Origin: Tetraselmis striata
Lineage: Eukaryota > Chlorophyta > Chlorodendrophyceae > Chlorodendrales > Chlorodendraceae
Reading direction: 5' to 3'
DNA length: 64,000 nt
NCBI GenBank assembly: GCA_006384855.1
Contig: VCJN01001897.1
Coordinates: 124,001-188,000, forward strand
The notes beneath the pieces were generated by a model that did no database searches, was not told the DNA's origin, and worked only from the letters and a program-made list of their open reading frames with translations. Each line of letters begins with the position of its first letter. Position 1 is the first letter of the stretch. A program made the translations under genes and the position numbers. Of this stretch, positions 1 through 11,334 are shown piece after piece.

Positions 1-1000
1 GCACACCACTAGTCACCGGCCCGCTTTTACGCGGCTTGCAGATTTAATATGTTTTACAAATTAATACGTCTCTTTAAAAAACAAATACTGACAAATCTAA
101 GCAGTAATACCCGCTACCCGGAAACAACAGTACAGTGACTATACCGATATAATAAACATTGCGTCCCCCCCCCCCCCCCCCCCCCCCCGTTCACTATATC
201 GGTATGTTCACTATATCGGTGTTCATTACAAGCAGGCCCACCCGACCGCTATAGTAAACGGTTTACTAAATCGGTACTATTGTTTATTGTAACGGTGACC
301 CCGTTCACTGTAGCAGTCTGTGCCCATGCAAGGCAACATGTGACTCTGGATTTGTGTTTCAAGAGTTCTTGATTACTTTACATGGCTTTCTAAGGTGCCG
401 GAGAGGGCAGGAGTGACTACGGTGCTGGGGGGCGGGGAGCGGGAGGGAAGAATTCACGGACGGAGGCCTGCCGTGTGCGGTTTGACGTGTGCATGGCAGC
501 CAAGCTCTAGGCTGGGTTGAGGCCCTCCAGGCCTTATCCTGCAGTTGTCTAGATAGGAACAGCGCTGCTCGGTGGGCGTCGCCATGGCGCGATGGCGACA
601 GACGCGGTGGGGCAGTTGAGTGGCGGTGGGCGCAATGTGCCGCAGTGTGCCGCCGCCGCCGCCGCCGCCGAGTGGCTGTAGAGGCCTCTGCGCCCGTACT
701 GGAACGGTACCGGCTATCGGAACACGCCAACGGCCGGGTTCGGCGTCGGCAACACTGCCGTTATGTAGAGAAGTTTACTATATCGGTGTAGTTTGGGGCA
801 TTGTGTCCCCCCCCCCCGTTCACTATAGCGGTAAGTTTATTATATTGGTAAGTTTATTATAGGGGTATACATAGGGATTTTTCCCGGTGTTAAGAATCCG
901 TCCCCCCCCCCCCCCCCCCCGTTCACTATATCGGTATGTTCACTATATCGGTATTCATTATATCGGTATAGTCACTGTATTACAAGATCAACACTACACG
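1..1000. repeat. Poly-C tracts with tandem ATATCGGTA-type motifs
   Basis: Poly-C runs at about 162-188, 807-819 and 901-919 are each followed by one to three copies of a 15-18 bp motif close to TTCACTATATCGGTA (191, 206, 819, 921, 936, 951). The first run is preceded by an inverted copy (about 137-157), so the C tract could sit in the loop of a hairpin. Single diverged copies lie at 275, 303 and 773. The short ORFs here are low-complexity and no gene is supported. Confidence 0.75.
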
Positions 1001-2125
1001 CCGGCTGAAAGCGGGCCGCATCCCGCACCAGGCTCAACCCAAGAGGTAGGGGCACCTCCACAAATCCCCGGCGCGAAGCCCTCCTTAGTGTAGACTTGGC
1101 GGCCGATTTACTGCTAAATAATTGCATTTCTGTGGAGCCTGTCTTCTCATGTTACTGCTTCCACCCCGCAGTCGATGTAGAGGACCTTTCTGATTGCCTT
1201 TTATTTTGGTGATTTCCGATATCGCCTTCTGCTGCTAGCTCATGTAATTATATATTTCTGTGGAGCCCCGACCCGGCTTCGTAGATAAAAGGTCGTGCTC
1301 TAAGAACATAATTAACCCTGACATCTATCCTCCGGGCTGGTTCCGGTGTGTATCGCCGCGGTGGCGCAGCGCATCGCCGCAACTTGGCCGCCTGCCCTTC
1401 CCTTGCTATAGAAAGTGGCGTGAGGCGCGTGCACGCCACACTTGGTGTGTTCCTCGGCTAAGCTTTGCACGGTTTGCTTGCGTGCGGCGTGCTGCACGCC
1501 CGCGCCATGCTCCCCCAGCTGGGCGCTGTGTGCACACGTCTCCGTTTGTGACTAGTGCATGTGGTGGGCTCCCAGATCCAGCAGGGGCGGCGCCGTGCAG
1601 AGCAGAGGAGCGACGGGTGGAGGAGTGCGAAGCGTTGGAGCGACAGGTGCGCCACGCACTTGCGCTGCGGTGTGCGGGCGTGTGTGCACGGCAGTTTTTG
1701 GGCTGAGTGCCGCCGTGGGGATGGGTAGACCTGGCGTGTGGATGGGTCAGCAGTGCTTCAGGCTGGCTGCACGCACCAACGCACCGTGCCCCTTGCCCCT
1801 GACACCTTGTAGCCCCTCGAGCGGAGGCCCGCATCGCCCCGGGCGGAGGTGCCTGCATATACTGCGCCACAGTGATTCCAGCGCTGTTCTGCGGCGATGT
1901 TGTGAAAGGGCGCGTGGCAGTGGTGCACCTTGTCAGTTCTGCTTCAGGTTCCGATGCCCTCAGTTCTCAGTGCCCTCATTTCTCAGTACTTAATGGCTCC
2001 ACCGGCACACCTGCGCGGCGGGATTGGGGCATTCAGCAAGGTGACGGGACGTTGTATTGTGGAGCGGTGGGGCACGCGGAAGCAATGGTGCGGTTATGCT
2101 ATAATAGCAGTCGCTAAAGCTGTGC
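1001..2125. other. No recognisable feature
   Basis: GC-rich sequence with overlapping short ORFs on both strands, none with a recognisable domain or a convincing splice pattern. The part next to the protease ORF could hold its 5' UTR or an upstream exon, since a CTGCAG that could serve as a splice acceptor ends near 2140, but nothing proves it. Confidence 0.4.
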
Positions 2126-2887
2126 ATGTCGCGCCTGCAGATCAGCCCGGTTAAAATGACTGCATACAACAATGCAAGGCGCATGCCCGGCTTTCCAGTG
2201 GACTACGAACTAGGTCAAGACATTGCAGAGCTTCCGGAGAAGCGTGGGAAGCAGCTACTTCAACGCGCCCAGAACCTGGTGCCCCAACTGCTGGGCTACG
2301 ATGCCGAGGGGAAGGTGGTTGTTACTCTCAACGGAGTGTTCTACCTCGGCGATGGCCAGGCCCCATTGGTTTTGACTACAGCTCACATCATAGGCTGGGG
2401 CGGGGCTGAGACGTATAAGGCAAGGGTCATGATTGAGGGAGGCTTGACTGGACTGATTGATATGCAGCTCCTAAAAGCCGGAAAGAAGATGGTCGATATC
2501 GTGGCAGCGAGTCCACAACCTCATGAGTACTTTCCTGATGTGGCTGTCTTCGAGTGCCTACAGCAACCTCCCATGCTGCCCCCACCCATGCCTGCCAAAA
2601 CATCCTCTCTGGGTGACATTTGCTACATTCTGGCCTACACGGGTGATGGACAGCTAAATTTTAGTTGTGGCATGGTAAGCTCCGTGTCCGTGAATCTGTG
2701 TACCACCACAGCTTATGCAGATAATGGCTTCTCTGGGGCACCGGTAATTGACCAGAGGGGCTGCCTGCTTGGCCTGGTGATCAGGGGTCATGGCAATTCA
2801 AATAGGCAAGTGTCATTTCTTCCGGTGACCCTCATCCAGGGGTACTTGGTTGGGTGGCAACTCCCATATTTCCCTGCACATGTGTAG
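2126..2887 (+). CDS. Trypsin-like serine protease domain protein, intronless ORF
   Basis: A 253-residue ORF that reads as a compact chymotrypsin-fold peptidase domain. The catalytic triad is visible in order: His87 in LTTAHII, Asp138 in FPDVAVFE and Ser203 in NGFSGAPV, the usual GxSGxP-type nucleophile box. The C-terminal LLGLVIRGHG matches the last strands of the fold. No signal peptide or membrane segment is seen, so it is probably intracellular. The first ATG is at 2126; a second in better context is at 2156 and would still give the whole domain. The TAG stop at 2885 is followed by 167 further codons in the same frame that contain only two more TAG and no TAA or TGA until TGA at 3386. A TGTAA lies at 2953. 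Substrate is unknown. Such lone protease domains occur both in host genes and in mobile or viral DNA, and the repeat-rich setting leaves both open. Confidence 0.7.
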   Translation: MSRLQISPVKMTAYNNARRMPGFPVDYELGQDIAELPEKRGKQLLQRAQNLVPQLLGYDAEGKVVVTLNGVFYLGDGQAPLVLTTAHIIGWGGAETYKARVMIEGGLTGLIDMQLLKAGKKMVDIVAASPQPHEYFPDVAVFECLQQPPMLPPPMPAKTSSLGDICYILAYTGDGQLNFSCGMVSSVSVNLCTTTAYADNGFSGAPVIDQRGCLLGLVIRGHGNSNRQVSFLPVTLIQGYLVGWQLPYFPAHV

Positions 2888-3389
2888 CTTTGGCCGAGTC
2901 AGGGCCGAGTCGAGTCAGGGCGCCCGAAATGGCCTAGAAAGAGTGCCCGAAATGTAAGCCTAAACTTGCTGCTATCAGTAGGAAAGACTATCGGCGGGGA
3001 GTCTACCGCTGAGGATAGGTGGGACCAAACAATTGACGCTTTGTCACTACATGAACCTGATAAATGGGACATCTCTAGTCACTATACTAGGCATCTCCAT
3101 CTCCCAGCTGCGCGCGCACTTTCTGAGAGTCACTCTACACCTGACCAAGGATAGAATGAAACACACTTCATTTTTTATTTTTCCAGACTTGAAAAAAATC
3201 AATGTACTCCTGTGACTTACGTGCGGCAGTAGAGGCATATGCCGCGCTTCGTCACGGCATGCGGACAGTTTAGTGCCGGCTGCTCGGGCAGTCCTCAGTG
3301 TCGTTCGGGCGTTTTCCATGGGGCGTACCCTCGTAGAAGCGAAGTCGTTCGGGCATTTTCCTTAAGGTACGGCGCAACGTGTTCATGAT

Positions 3390-5030
3390 GGTATTACCGA
3401 CTGTGTCTCAGTGCCAAACTGTACCGTGGCCTGCTGCTGATGATGAAGACTGCTAGCTCGCCCTGGCGGTGCCGGTACGGTACTCGTACGGGCATACCGG
3501 TATAGTGATATAATGATTGGTCATCGAGTATACCATGTGCTGGGTATATATAGTCCAGTATGCCACCATGATTTGAGCTGGAATAGCCATCATGTTGGGC
3601 AGCGTCCGGGCGTTGCGGCAACGGTTTCAGCACTGGTTTCGGAGCATTACTTGGAGCTGCGTTGTTTTCGGCGAGCATTCCTTGTGTGGGGGCCCTAGCC
3701 CCCCCCCCCCCCCCCCACACACACATACACTGTTTGTATGTGCTGATATGTAGTCATATATATAGTCTATAGTCTATATTAATATATGTAGCTATCCCCA
3801 GCGCAAGAATAGATTCTGCGCACTTTAGGGTTGGTGGTATACATGCACTGCCATATTGTGCGGTACACACTGCGGTGTACGCTCCGGAGCGGCAGCAAAT
3901 ATATACTCGAATAGCAATCGCTACGTTTCGAGCTGCAAATCATACCATGTGCAGGCTATATATAGTCCAGTATCCCACCATGATTTGAGCTGGAATAGCC
4001 GCCATATTGGGCAGCGTCCGGGCGTTGCGGCGACGGTTTCAGCACTGGTTTCGGAGCATTATTTGGAGCTGCGTTGTTCGTGCCAATTCCTTGTGTGGGG
4101 GCCCTAGCTCCCCCCCCCCCCCAAACTGATTGTATGTGCGGATATGTAGTCATATATATAAAGTCTATCCATCCCCAGCGCCAAGATAGATTCTGCGCAC
4201 TTTAGGGTTATTCGTGGTATACATGGACTGCCATATTGTACGGTAAACACTGCGGTGTACGCTCCGGAGCGGCAGCAAATATATACTCGGATAGCAATCG
4301 CCACGTTTCGAGCTTCACATCATACCATGTGCTGGCTATGTGTCGTCCAGTATGCCACCATGATTTGAGCTAGAATAGCCGCCATATTGAGCAGCATCCG
4401 GGCGTTGCGGCGACGGTTTCAGCACTGGTTTCGGAGCATTATTTGGAGCTGCGTTGTTCCCGGCGAGCATTCCTTGTGTGGGGGCCCTAGCCCCCCCCCC
4501 CCCCCCCCCCCCCCCCCCAAAACTGATTGTATGTGCTGATATGTAGTCATATATATACATTGTCTATCTATCCCCAGCACCAAGATAGATTCTGTGCACT
4601 TTAGGGTTATTTGTGGTATACATGGACTGCCATGTTGTACGGTAAACACTGTGGTGTACGCTCCGGAGCGGCAGCAAATGTATACTCGGATAGCAATCGC
4701 CACGAGCTGCAAATCATACCATGTGCTGGCTATGTGTAGTCCAGTATGCCACCATGATTTGAGCTGGAATAGCCACCATATTGAGCAGCGTCCGGGTGTT
4801 GCGGCGACGGTTTCAGCAGTGGTTTCGGCGGAACATTATTTGGAGCTACGTTGTTCCCGGCGAGCATTCCTTGTGTGGGGGCCCAAGCCCCCCCCCCCAC
4901 CCCCCAAAACTGTTTGTATGTGCTGATATGTAGTCATATATAAAGTCTATCTATCCCCAGCGCCAAGATAGATTCTGTGCAATTTAGGGTCATTGGTGGT
5001 ATACATGGACTGCCATATTGCACGGTAAAC
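3390..5030. repeat. Four-unit tandem array, about 390-410 bp per unit, each with a poly-C tract
   Basis: The segment CCACCATGATTTGAGCTG recurs near 3562, 3975, 4361 and 4747. Each is followed by the same block around GTCCGGGCGTTGCGG, then TGTGTGGGGGCCC and a poly-C tract of variable length (about 3700-3716, 4111-4123, 4491-4518, 4889-4907). Units are highly similar apart from C-tract length. ORFs reading across the units on either strand are repeat artefacts. Confidence 0.85.
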
Positions 5031-5078
5031 ACCGCGGAAAAAGGGCAATTATTGAGTCAAAATGGGCACATTTCTGGA

Positions 5079-5142
5079 CTCAAAATTGCACCCCCCTTAA
5101 CTCAAAATTGTACGTACCCCTTTTGGGGGGTGCAAATTTGAG
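5079..5142. repeat. Imperfect hairpin (18-bp arms)
   Basis: Arms 5079-5096 and 5125-5142 pair with one mismatch around a 28-base loop. The arm shares the GACTCAAAA core with a second hairpin at 10.68 kb. Confidence 0.75.
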
Positions 5143-7163
5143 TTACGCCTAATACTGTACGAATGTACTGTGAAACTGGCTTTTAACAAGTTTCTCTTCT
5201 TGCCAACACCGTACGAGGTACTATTCACCTAGCTAGTGAAATAAACCCGCACTATGTACTATACGCCTGTCCACCGCCCTTTGACTAGATGCGCCGCGCA
5301 ACCCTTCCATGCGCTAAACCGTTTTTCTTGCCTCGAATGCCACGCCGCCACTGTGCTTTTCACTCATCGACCACTCGTAGGCTCCCTCGCGCTTGTGTTC
5401 TTTCAGGCACACAAAAGCATTTTTTCTCGGTGCACAAAAGCATGGCAGACCGTCTTCGCAAAGCAAAACGCAACTCTGCCTGCTTGCAGAGTCATGTGGC
5501 GGGGCATCTGCGGCTGCACTTGGTTTTGAACCAACGAGGGCTCTCGACACACTCCTAGTGACCCCCATGGCGCAAGATTATATGCAGATACACTTGCGTT
5601 CCGGCAGGAGGGCGTCCCAGGCGCCATTACCCACGACTAAGCCCATCAGGCCCCTGCAGCCGAGCGGGGGCAACATCGAAGCGGACCGCCATGGCCTGGG
5701 GCCGGAGATTCGCAGCCTTCGCCTCACCGCGAGCCTCAGCCTGACCCCCCAAGCCTCAAGGTGTGCTGCCACCTTTGGACCCTCTCCCAGGGGCGACTCC
5801 AACGGTACGCGGACTCGCATCTTCGCTCGCATCTCTCATCAGGGCGCCGTGGGCTGCGTTAAGTGCACCTCGCCGTCGCGCATCTCGACATGAGTGGTGA
5901 CACCCGCCACGTTTCCCACCCGTTTCGTGTTTTCGTCCGTGTCTGCCAACGACCTCTAACACCTCATGCACGATCCGCAGTACCCGATGACCTCAGGCTG
6001 CAGGGGAGGGGCAGGGGCGAGAGCACGGTGAACAAGCGGGCCTTCTTGGCCTCTGAAGACCACCGGCTTGTGTACAACGAGCTGCGGGGGATTTGCAACG
6101 AGTATGTCCAAGAAGCTCACCGGCAGATGCAAATCTCGTCCCCTGGCAAAAGCCCTCGTCATGGCAGACCCGGACTGCGGCTCGGGTCCTGCCCATGTCG
6201 ACGGTTTGGCCGGGGGGGGGGGGGGGGGGTGCTCCTCATCGTCTTTCTCAGTTGCTGCGCGCCACTCACTGCCGTCAGGAGGGGGCGAGATGTGACAATT
6301 GTCGACGCCTTGAAGTTGGTCATCGGACGAGATTCGGCGAGTGTAAGGGCGCACGCATCTCTCGGAGCACCTTGGCAAGCAACGTGGGTTCGTGTATGCG
6401 AGACATCGAGAACCATGGCGGCGGTGAGAGATGCGGCACTGGAACCCGGAGGCCCACATTGGGGACGACGGGTACGTCCTTCGCCCGGACATCAAAGCAG
6501 CGGTGGCTGCGGCCACCGCTGGCAAGACTGGCGAGCAAGAGATGCGGAGGGTGGGGAGAATCTAAAAATAGAGGGTGGGATTTTTTACCCGCATCTCCGC
6601 AGTGGGGGCACATAATGAACGCTTGCATCTCTCGCGTACAAACCCGTGTACTGTCGCTCCTAGTTCTTGAAACGCTTCCCTGTGCAAGGAGCCCTTTGTC
6701 GTTGTCACGTCGCCTTGGGTCACTCACCTGAATTTTCTCCTACCGCTGCTGGCGGCCTACAACGCGGAAATCTGTTGCGGGCAGATTCCGAGCACCTACT
6801 TGACGCAAGGGCCCCTCTTGCGAATGGACTACCTCGACAGTCTGTTGGTAGCGGGTCATGTACTTATCATCGCGTCAAAGCAACCAAGAAACCCCTGACA
6901 CCAACGGACGTGCCTTGTGGTTGGTCGTCGGAAGAGATTTGGCGACTTGAAGGGCGCATCTCTCGGAGCACCTCGGCAAGCAACGTGGGTTTGTGTATGG
7001 TCCCTAACAGGGGATTCATGCAGCTTGAACTTCGCTGCCATAGCTCCCTTGGCAATACCTCATTAATCATAATCAACGTTCATAACAAATCATTTTCGAC
7101 CGCATATAAGAGTTGAATCGACTCCCGTCCGTCGATTTCACAAGCCGCACTTCCTTTGCTAGC
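5143..7163. other. Unresolved region with a duplicated 80-bp segment
   Basis: Several overlapping ORFs occur on both strands. The stretch at about 6030-6130 (+) reads most like protein, containing ASEDHRLVYNELRG, but I recognise no family and cannot build a splice model. A segment of about 80 bp at 6316-6400 recurs at 6920-7000 and carries GGCAAGCAACGTGGGTT in both copies. A poly-G run lies at about 6212-6228. It may be a decayed mobile element. Confidence 0.35.
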
Positions 7164-7412
7164 GCGGCCGGGGCAGCGGGGCGCCACCGCGCCGCGGCCG
7201 GGGCAGCGGGGCGCCACCGCGCGGCGGCCGGGGCAGCGGGGCGCCACCGCGCGGCGGCCGGGGCAGCGGGGCGCCACCGCGCCGCGGCCGGGGCATCGGG
7301 GCGCCAACGCGCCGCGGCCGGCGCAGAGGGGCGCCAACGCGCCGCGGCCGAGGCAGCGGGGCGCCAACGCGCTGCGGCCGGCGCAGCCGGGCGCCAACGC
7401 GCGGCAGCTGGG
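7164..7412. repeat. 30-bp GC-rich minisatellite, about 8 copies
   Basis: Eight tandem 30-bp units built on GGCCGGGGCAGCGGGGCGCC with single-base variants. The unit is clearly related to the minisatellite inside both transposons at 29.6 and 35.6-36.7 kb. Long ORFs reading through it in several frames are a by-product of the 30-bp period. Confidence 0.9.
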
Positions 7413-7424
7413 GCATGTTGGTGA

Positions 7425-9460
7425 TTCATGCAGCCCCGCATACTAAATGGTTTGCAGCCATCTAGGCAATTAAAGCATGCCTTAAGGCAGCATCTGCGGT
7501 GCAGGGCTGCAGCAATCTGCAGCGTGCCGCCAGCAAATATCAAGTATTAGCGGAACCGCCTTGCAGTCTGTATAGTATCGTCAAGCCGGTGCGTGTTCGC
7601 ATCCCTTCTATGCCATGCAACCCCGCATACGAAATGGTTTGCAGCCATCTAGGCAAGTAAAGCATGCCTTAATGCAGCATCTGCGGTGCAGCGCTGCAGC
7701 AATCTTCAGCGTGCCGCCAGCAAATATCAGGTATTAGCCGGAACTGCCTTGCAGTCCTGTATAGTATCGTCAAGCCGGTGCGTGCTCGCATCCTTTCTAT
7801 GCCATGCAACCCCGCATACGAAATGGTTTGCAGCCATCTAGGCAATGAAAGCATGCCTTAAGGCAGCATCTTCGGTGCAGCGCTGCAGCAATCTGCAGCG
7901 TGCCGCCAGCAAATATCAAGTATTAGCCGTACCGCCTTGCAGTATGTATAGTATCGTCAAGCCGGTGCGTGTTCGCATCCCTTCTATGCCATGCAACCCC
8001 GCATACTAAATGGTTTGCAGCCATCTAGGCAATGAAAGCATGCCTTAATGCAGCATTTGCGATGCAGCGCTGCAGCAATCTGCGGCGTGCCGCCAGCAAA
8101 AAGCAGGTATTAGCCGTACCGCCTTGCAGTATGTATAGTATCGCCAAGCCGGTGCGTGTTCGCATCCCTTCTATGCCATGCAACCCCGCATACGAAATGG
8201 TTTGCAGCCATCTAGGCAATTAGAGCATGCCTAAAGGCAGCATCTGCGGTGCAGCGCTGCAGCAATCTGCGGCGTGCCGCCAGCAAATATCAAGTATTAG
8301 CGGAACCGCCTTGCAGTCTGTATAGTATCGTCAAGCCGGTGCGTGTTCGCATCCCTTCTATGCCATGCAACCCCGCATACGAAATGGTTTGCAGCCATCT
8401 AGACAATTAAAGCATGCCTTAAGGCAGCATATGCGGTGTAGTGCTGCAGCAATCTGCTGCGTGCCGCCAGCAAATATCAAGTATTAGCGGAACCGCCTTG
8501 CAGTCTGTATAGTATTGTCAAGCCGGTGTGTGTTCATATCCCTTTCATGCCATGCAACCCCGCATACGAAATGGTTTGCAACCATCTAGACAATTAGAGC
8601 ATGCCTACGGGCAGCATCTGCGGTGTAGTGCTGCAGCAATCTTCCGCGTGCCGCCATCAAAAATCAGGTATTAGCCCTACTGCATTGGAGTCCGTATAGT
8701 ATCGTCAAGCCGGTGCGTGTTCACATCCCTTTCATGCCATGCAACCCCGCATACGAAATGGTTTGCAGCCATCTAGGCAATTAAAGCATGCCTTAAGGCA
8801 GCATCTGCGGTGTAGTGCTGCAGCAATCTGCGGCGTGCCGCCAGCAAATATCAGGTATTAGCGGAACCGCCTTGCAGTCTGTATAGTATCGTCAAGCCGG
8901 TGCGTGTTCATATCCCTTCTATGCCATGCAACCCCGCATACGAAATGGTTTGCAGCCATCTAGACAATTAGAGCATGCCTAAAGGCAGCATCTGCGGTGT
9001 AGTGCTGCAGCAATCTGCGGCGTCCCGTCAGCAAATATCAAGTATTAGCCGTACCTTCTCGCAGTCTGTATAGTATCGTCAAGCCGGTGCGTGTTCATAT
9101 CCCTTCTATGCCATGCAGCCCCGCATACTAAATGGTTTGCAGCCATCTAGGCAATGAAAGCATGCCTTAATGCAGCATCTGCGGTGCAGCGCTGCAGCAG
9201 TCTACGGCGTGCCGCCAGCAAATATCAGGCATTAGCCCTACTGCCTTGCGACCTGTAGAGTATCGTCAAGCACGTGCGTGTTCACATCCCTTTCATGCCA
9301 TGCAACCCCGCATACGAAATGGTTTGCAACCATCTAGGCAATTAAAGCATGCCGTAAGGCAGCATCTGCGGTGCAGCGCTGCAGCAATCTGCGGCGTGCC
9401 GCGAGCAAATATCAGACATTAGTGGTACTGCCTTGCAAACTGTATAGTATTGTAAAGCAT
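7425..9460. repeat. 187-bp satellite array, about 11 units
   Basis: The anchor CCCCGCATAC occurs at 7434, 7621, 7810, 7997, 8184, 8371, 8558, 8745, 8932, 9119 and 9306, so the period is 187 bp with a single 189-bp step. Units share GAAATGGTTTGCAGCCATCT and TATAGTATCGTCAAGCC and differ by scattered substitutions. Nothing in it looks coding. The unit is in the nucleosome-repeat size range typical of satellites. Confidence 0.95.
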
Positions 9461-9822
9461 ATGGGCAATCAAATCCCCTTTTTGTCATTAAAATCCTTAT
9501 GCTGGAAGGTTGCCGAGCCAGCTCTTTACCCCCACCGTCTTGGTCGACGACCGCTTCTACCAGGTCGTAGCGGCGCCGCGTCAGGCTGGCGGGTCCTCTA
9601 AGCCCGCATCTCAACCACCGCCACCGGGGTCCGGCGGAGATGGCTCCCAAAACGGCGCTGCAGCAGGTCTCTTAATAGAGCTTCGAGCAGCTCCGCCCCT
9701 CCCCCGAGCAGGCTTGGTCCCTCGGAGACTGCCAAGCCGCGTGCCAAGCCTCGGAGACTGCCAAGTGAGCCTCAAGCTTCGAGTGCGACGAAACGCCCGC
9801 ACAGTGCGTTGAGCACGGGAGG
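9461..9822. other. No recognisable feature
   Basis: GC-rich sequence with short overlapping ORFs, including a small direct duplication around GGAGACTGCCAAG (about 9724 and 9753). No gene is supported. Confidence 0.4.
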
Positions 9823-10303
9823 CAGCAGCAGCTTGTCGCCATTAAGCTGCGCAAAAAGCATTCCAAGAAGCGCGGGCCGACTCCTCCTGCAAGATGGCGA
9901 TAGAGTTGGAGGACGACGACCCTTCCATGCGCCTAAGCCGAAACGCGAAACCACGTCAAGCCGTCAGGCGCCTTCGGGTGCCGCTGGTGGGAGTCGCAGG
10001 GCCACATCTTCCCGTGGCGGTGCCGCATCTCCGCCTCCCCGACCCGCATCTCCGCCTATGGAGGCAAGAGCAGCAGCTTGTCGCCATTAAGCTGCGCAAG
10101 AAGCGTTCCAAGAAGCGTGGGCCGACTCCTCCTTCAAGATGGCGATAGAGTTGGAGGACGACGACCCTTCCAGACGCCAAAGCCGAAACGCGAAGCCACG
10201 TCAAGCCGTCAGGCGCCTTCGGGTGCCGCTGGTGGGAGTCGCAGGGCCACATCTTCCCGTGGCGGTGCCGCATCTCCGCCTCCCCGACCCGCATCTCCGC
10301 CTA
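9823..10303. repeat. Direct repeat, two copies offset by 245 bp
   Basis: Copy 1 at 9823-10058 and copy 2 at 10068-10303 both begin near CAGCAGCTTGTCGCC and end near CCCGCATCTCCGCC, with few differences. Both translate to basic, Ser/Pro-rich ORFs in two frames, with no recognised domain. This could be an exon duplication or a simple tandem duplication. Confidence 0.85.
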
Positions 10304-11334
10304 AGGTGCCCTCATCTCGGGACGCGAAGCCCGCACCGCCGCATGCGCCGACATCTTGCCCCAACGCCGCGTCGCTGTCAGCAGGGTTAAGAGGTAGCAT
10401 CTCGTTGCGACGAACACAATCTCTGAGGTCGGCGATAGACTCGTAGGCCCGGGGCGTCTTCTCTGCGCGAGTGAGGCTCGATTTCCAGGCTTTAAACGCC
10501 AGTCGCCACGCCCTCGCGTCCGCAATCTTCCAAGGTGAGGCGGATAGTACTTTACGCGACTGAGGGCGCGAAGAGGACACGCCGATGTGCCATTTTTAGT
10601 ACTCTCGTATAGTATTGCATTGCACCTGAAATGTGACCGAAAATGGGTACATATCCCAGCCTATGCGATCACGTGGGGGGCACATTTTTGAGTCCAGGAA
10701 TTGGACCGTTTTGACTCAAAAATGTGCCTTGTACCCTCCGCCACCAACGCGACCTGTGCATTTCGTGGCGTCAACATACGCCTGCTGCGACTTGTGAGGT
10801 GGTCGGCATCCGTCGCTGGTGCAGCACCAACGGCGGCCGCCTCACCGCACTCCGCGAAGTAAGACCCGTATAGCGACAGCTTACTGAGTCGGTGGGTCTT
10901 CGGCGACGCCGCTGACAACCGAACCCGACACACCTAAGACCCGGTGCGTCGCGCGTTGCGTACATCACACCGGTACTTCACCTGCTGACTGTACGCGGAG
11001 CGCTCGCGCGCCCGCGCGCACAGCTGTACTCGTCATGCGGGTGCCTGTACCGCTGCCCTGCTTAACACTCTTCGCCAACTTGACCGCTCCTACTGGTTTG
11101 CAATTCCGGCTCGTGCCGCACGCCGCCACGGCGCGCGGCAAATGTTGTAGGGCGCCGCTGGGAGACGGCATCTATATTCCGCGACACGTACGGCCTATGT
11201 GGCGCCGGCGTTCGCGCCGTCAACATCTCCCGTCCGTCCGAGACCCCTTCTACGACTCAAGATATCTTCCGCCTTCGTCTGGTTGGCACGCCCGCCGATT
11301 GCCCACGCTTGGAAACGAACTGCGTGTACACTGG
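10304..11334. other. No gene recognised
   Basis: Apart from the hairpin at 10.68 kb I see only short unsupported ORFs. Part of this interval may be the eroded body of the older tyrosine-recombinase element whose terminal repeats follow at 11.33 kb, but no recombinase motif can be read. Confidence 0.3.
10679..10728. repeat. Perfect 16-bp hairpin
   Basis: Left arm 10679-10694, right arm 10713-10728 (GACTCAAAAATGTGCC), loop of 18 bases. It is related in sequence to the 5.08 kb hairpin. Confidence 0.85.

Noticed and set aside
1..1000. Telomere or chromosome end
   Set aside because: The poly-C tracts are pure homopolymers linked to ATATCGGTA motifs, not CCCTAAA-type telomere repeats.
2888..3154. 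Death-domain-like extension of the protease
   Set aside because: Only vague helical resemblance after a stop codon; no defining residues could be identified.
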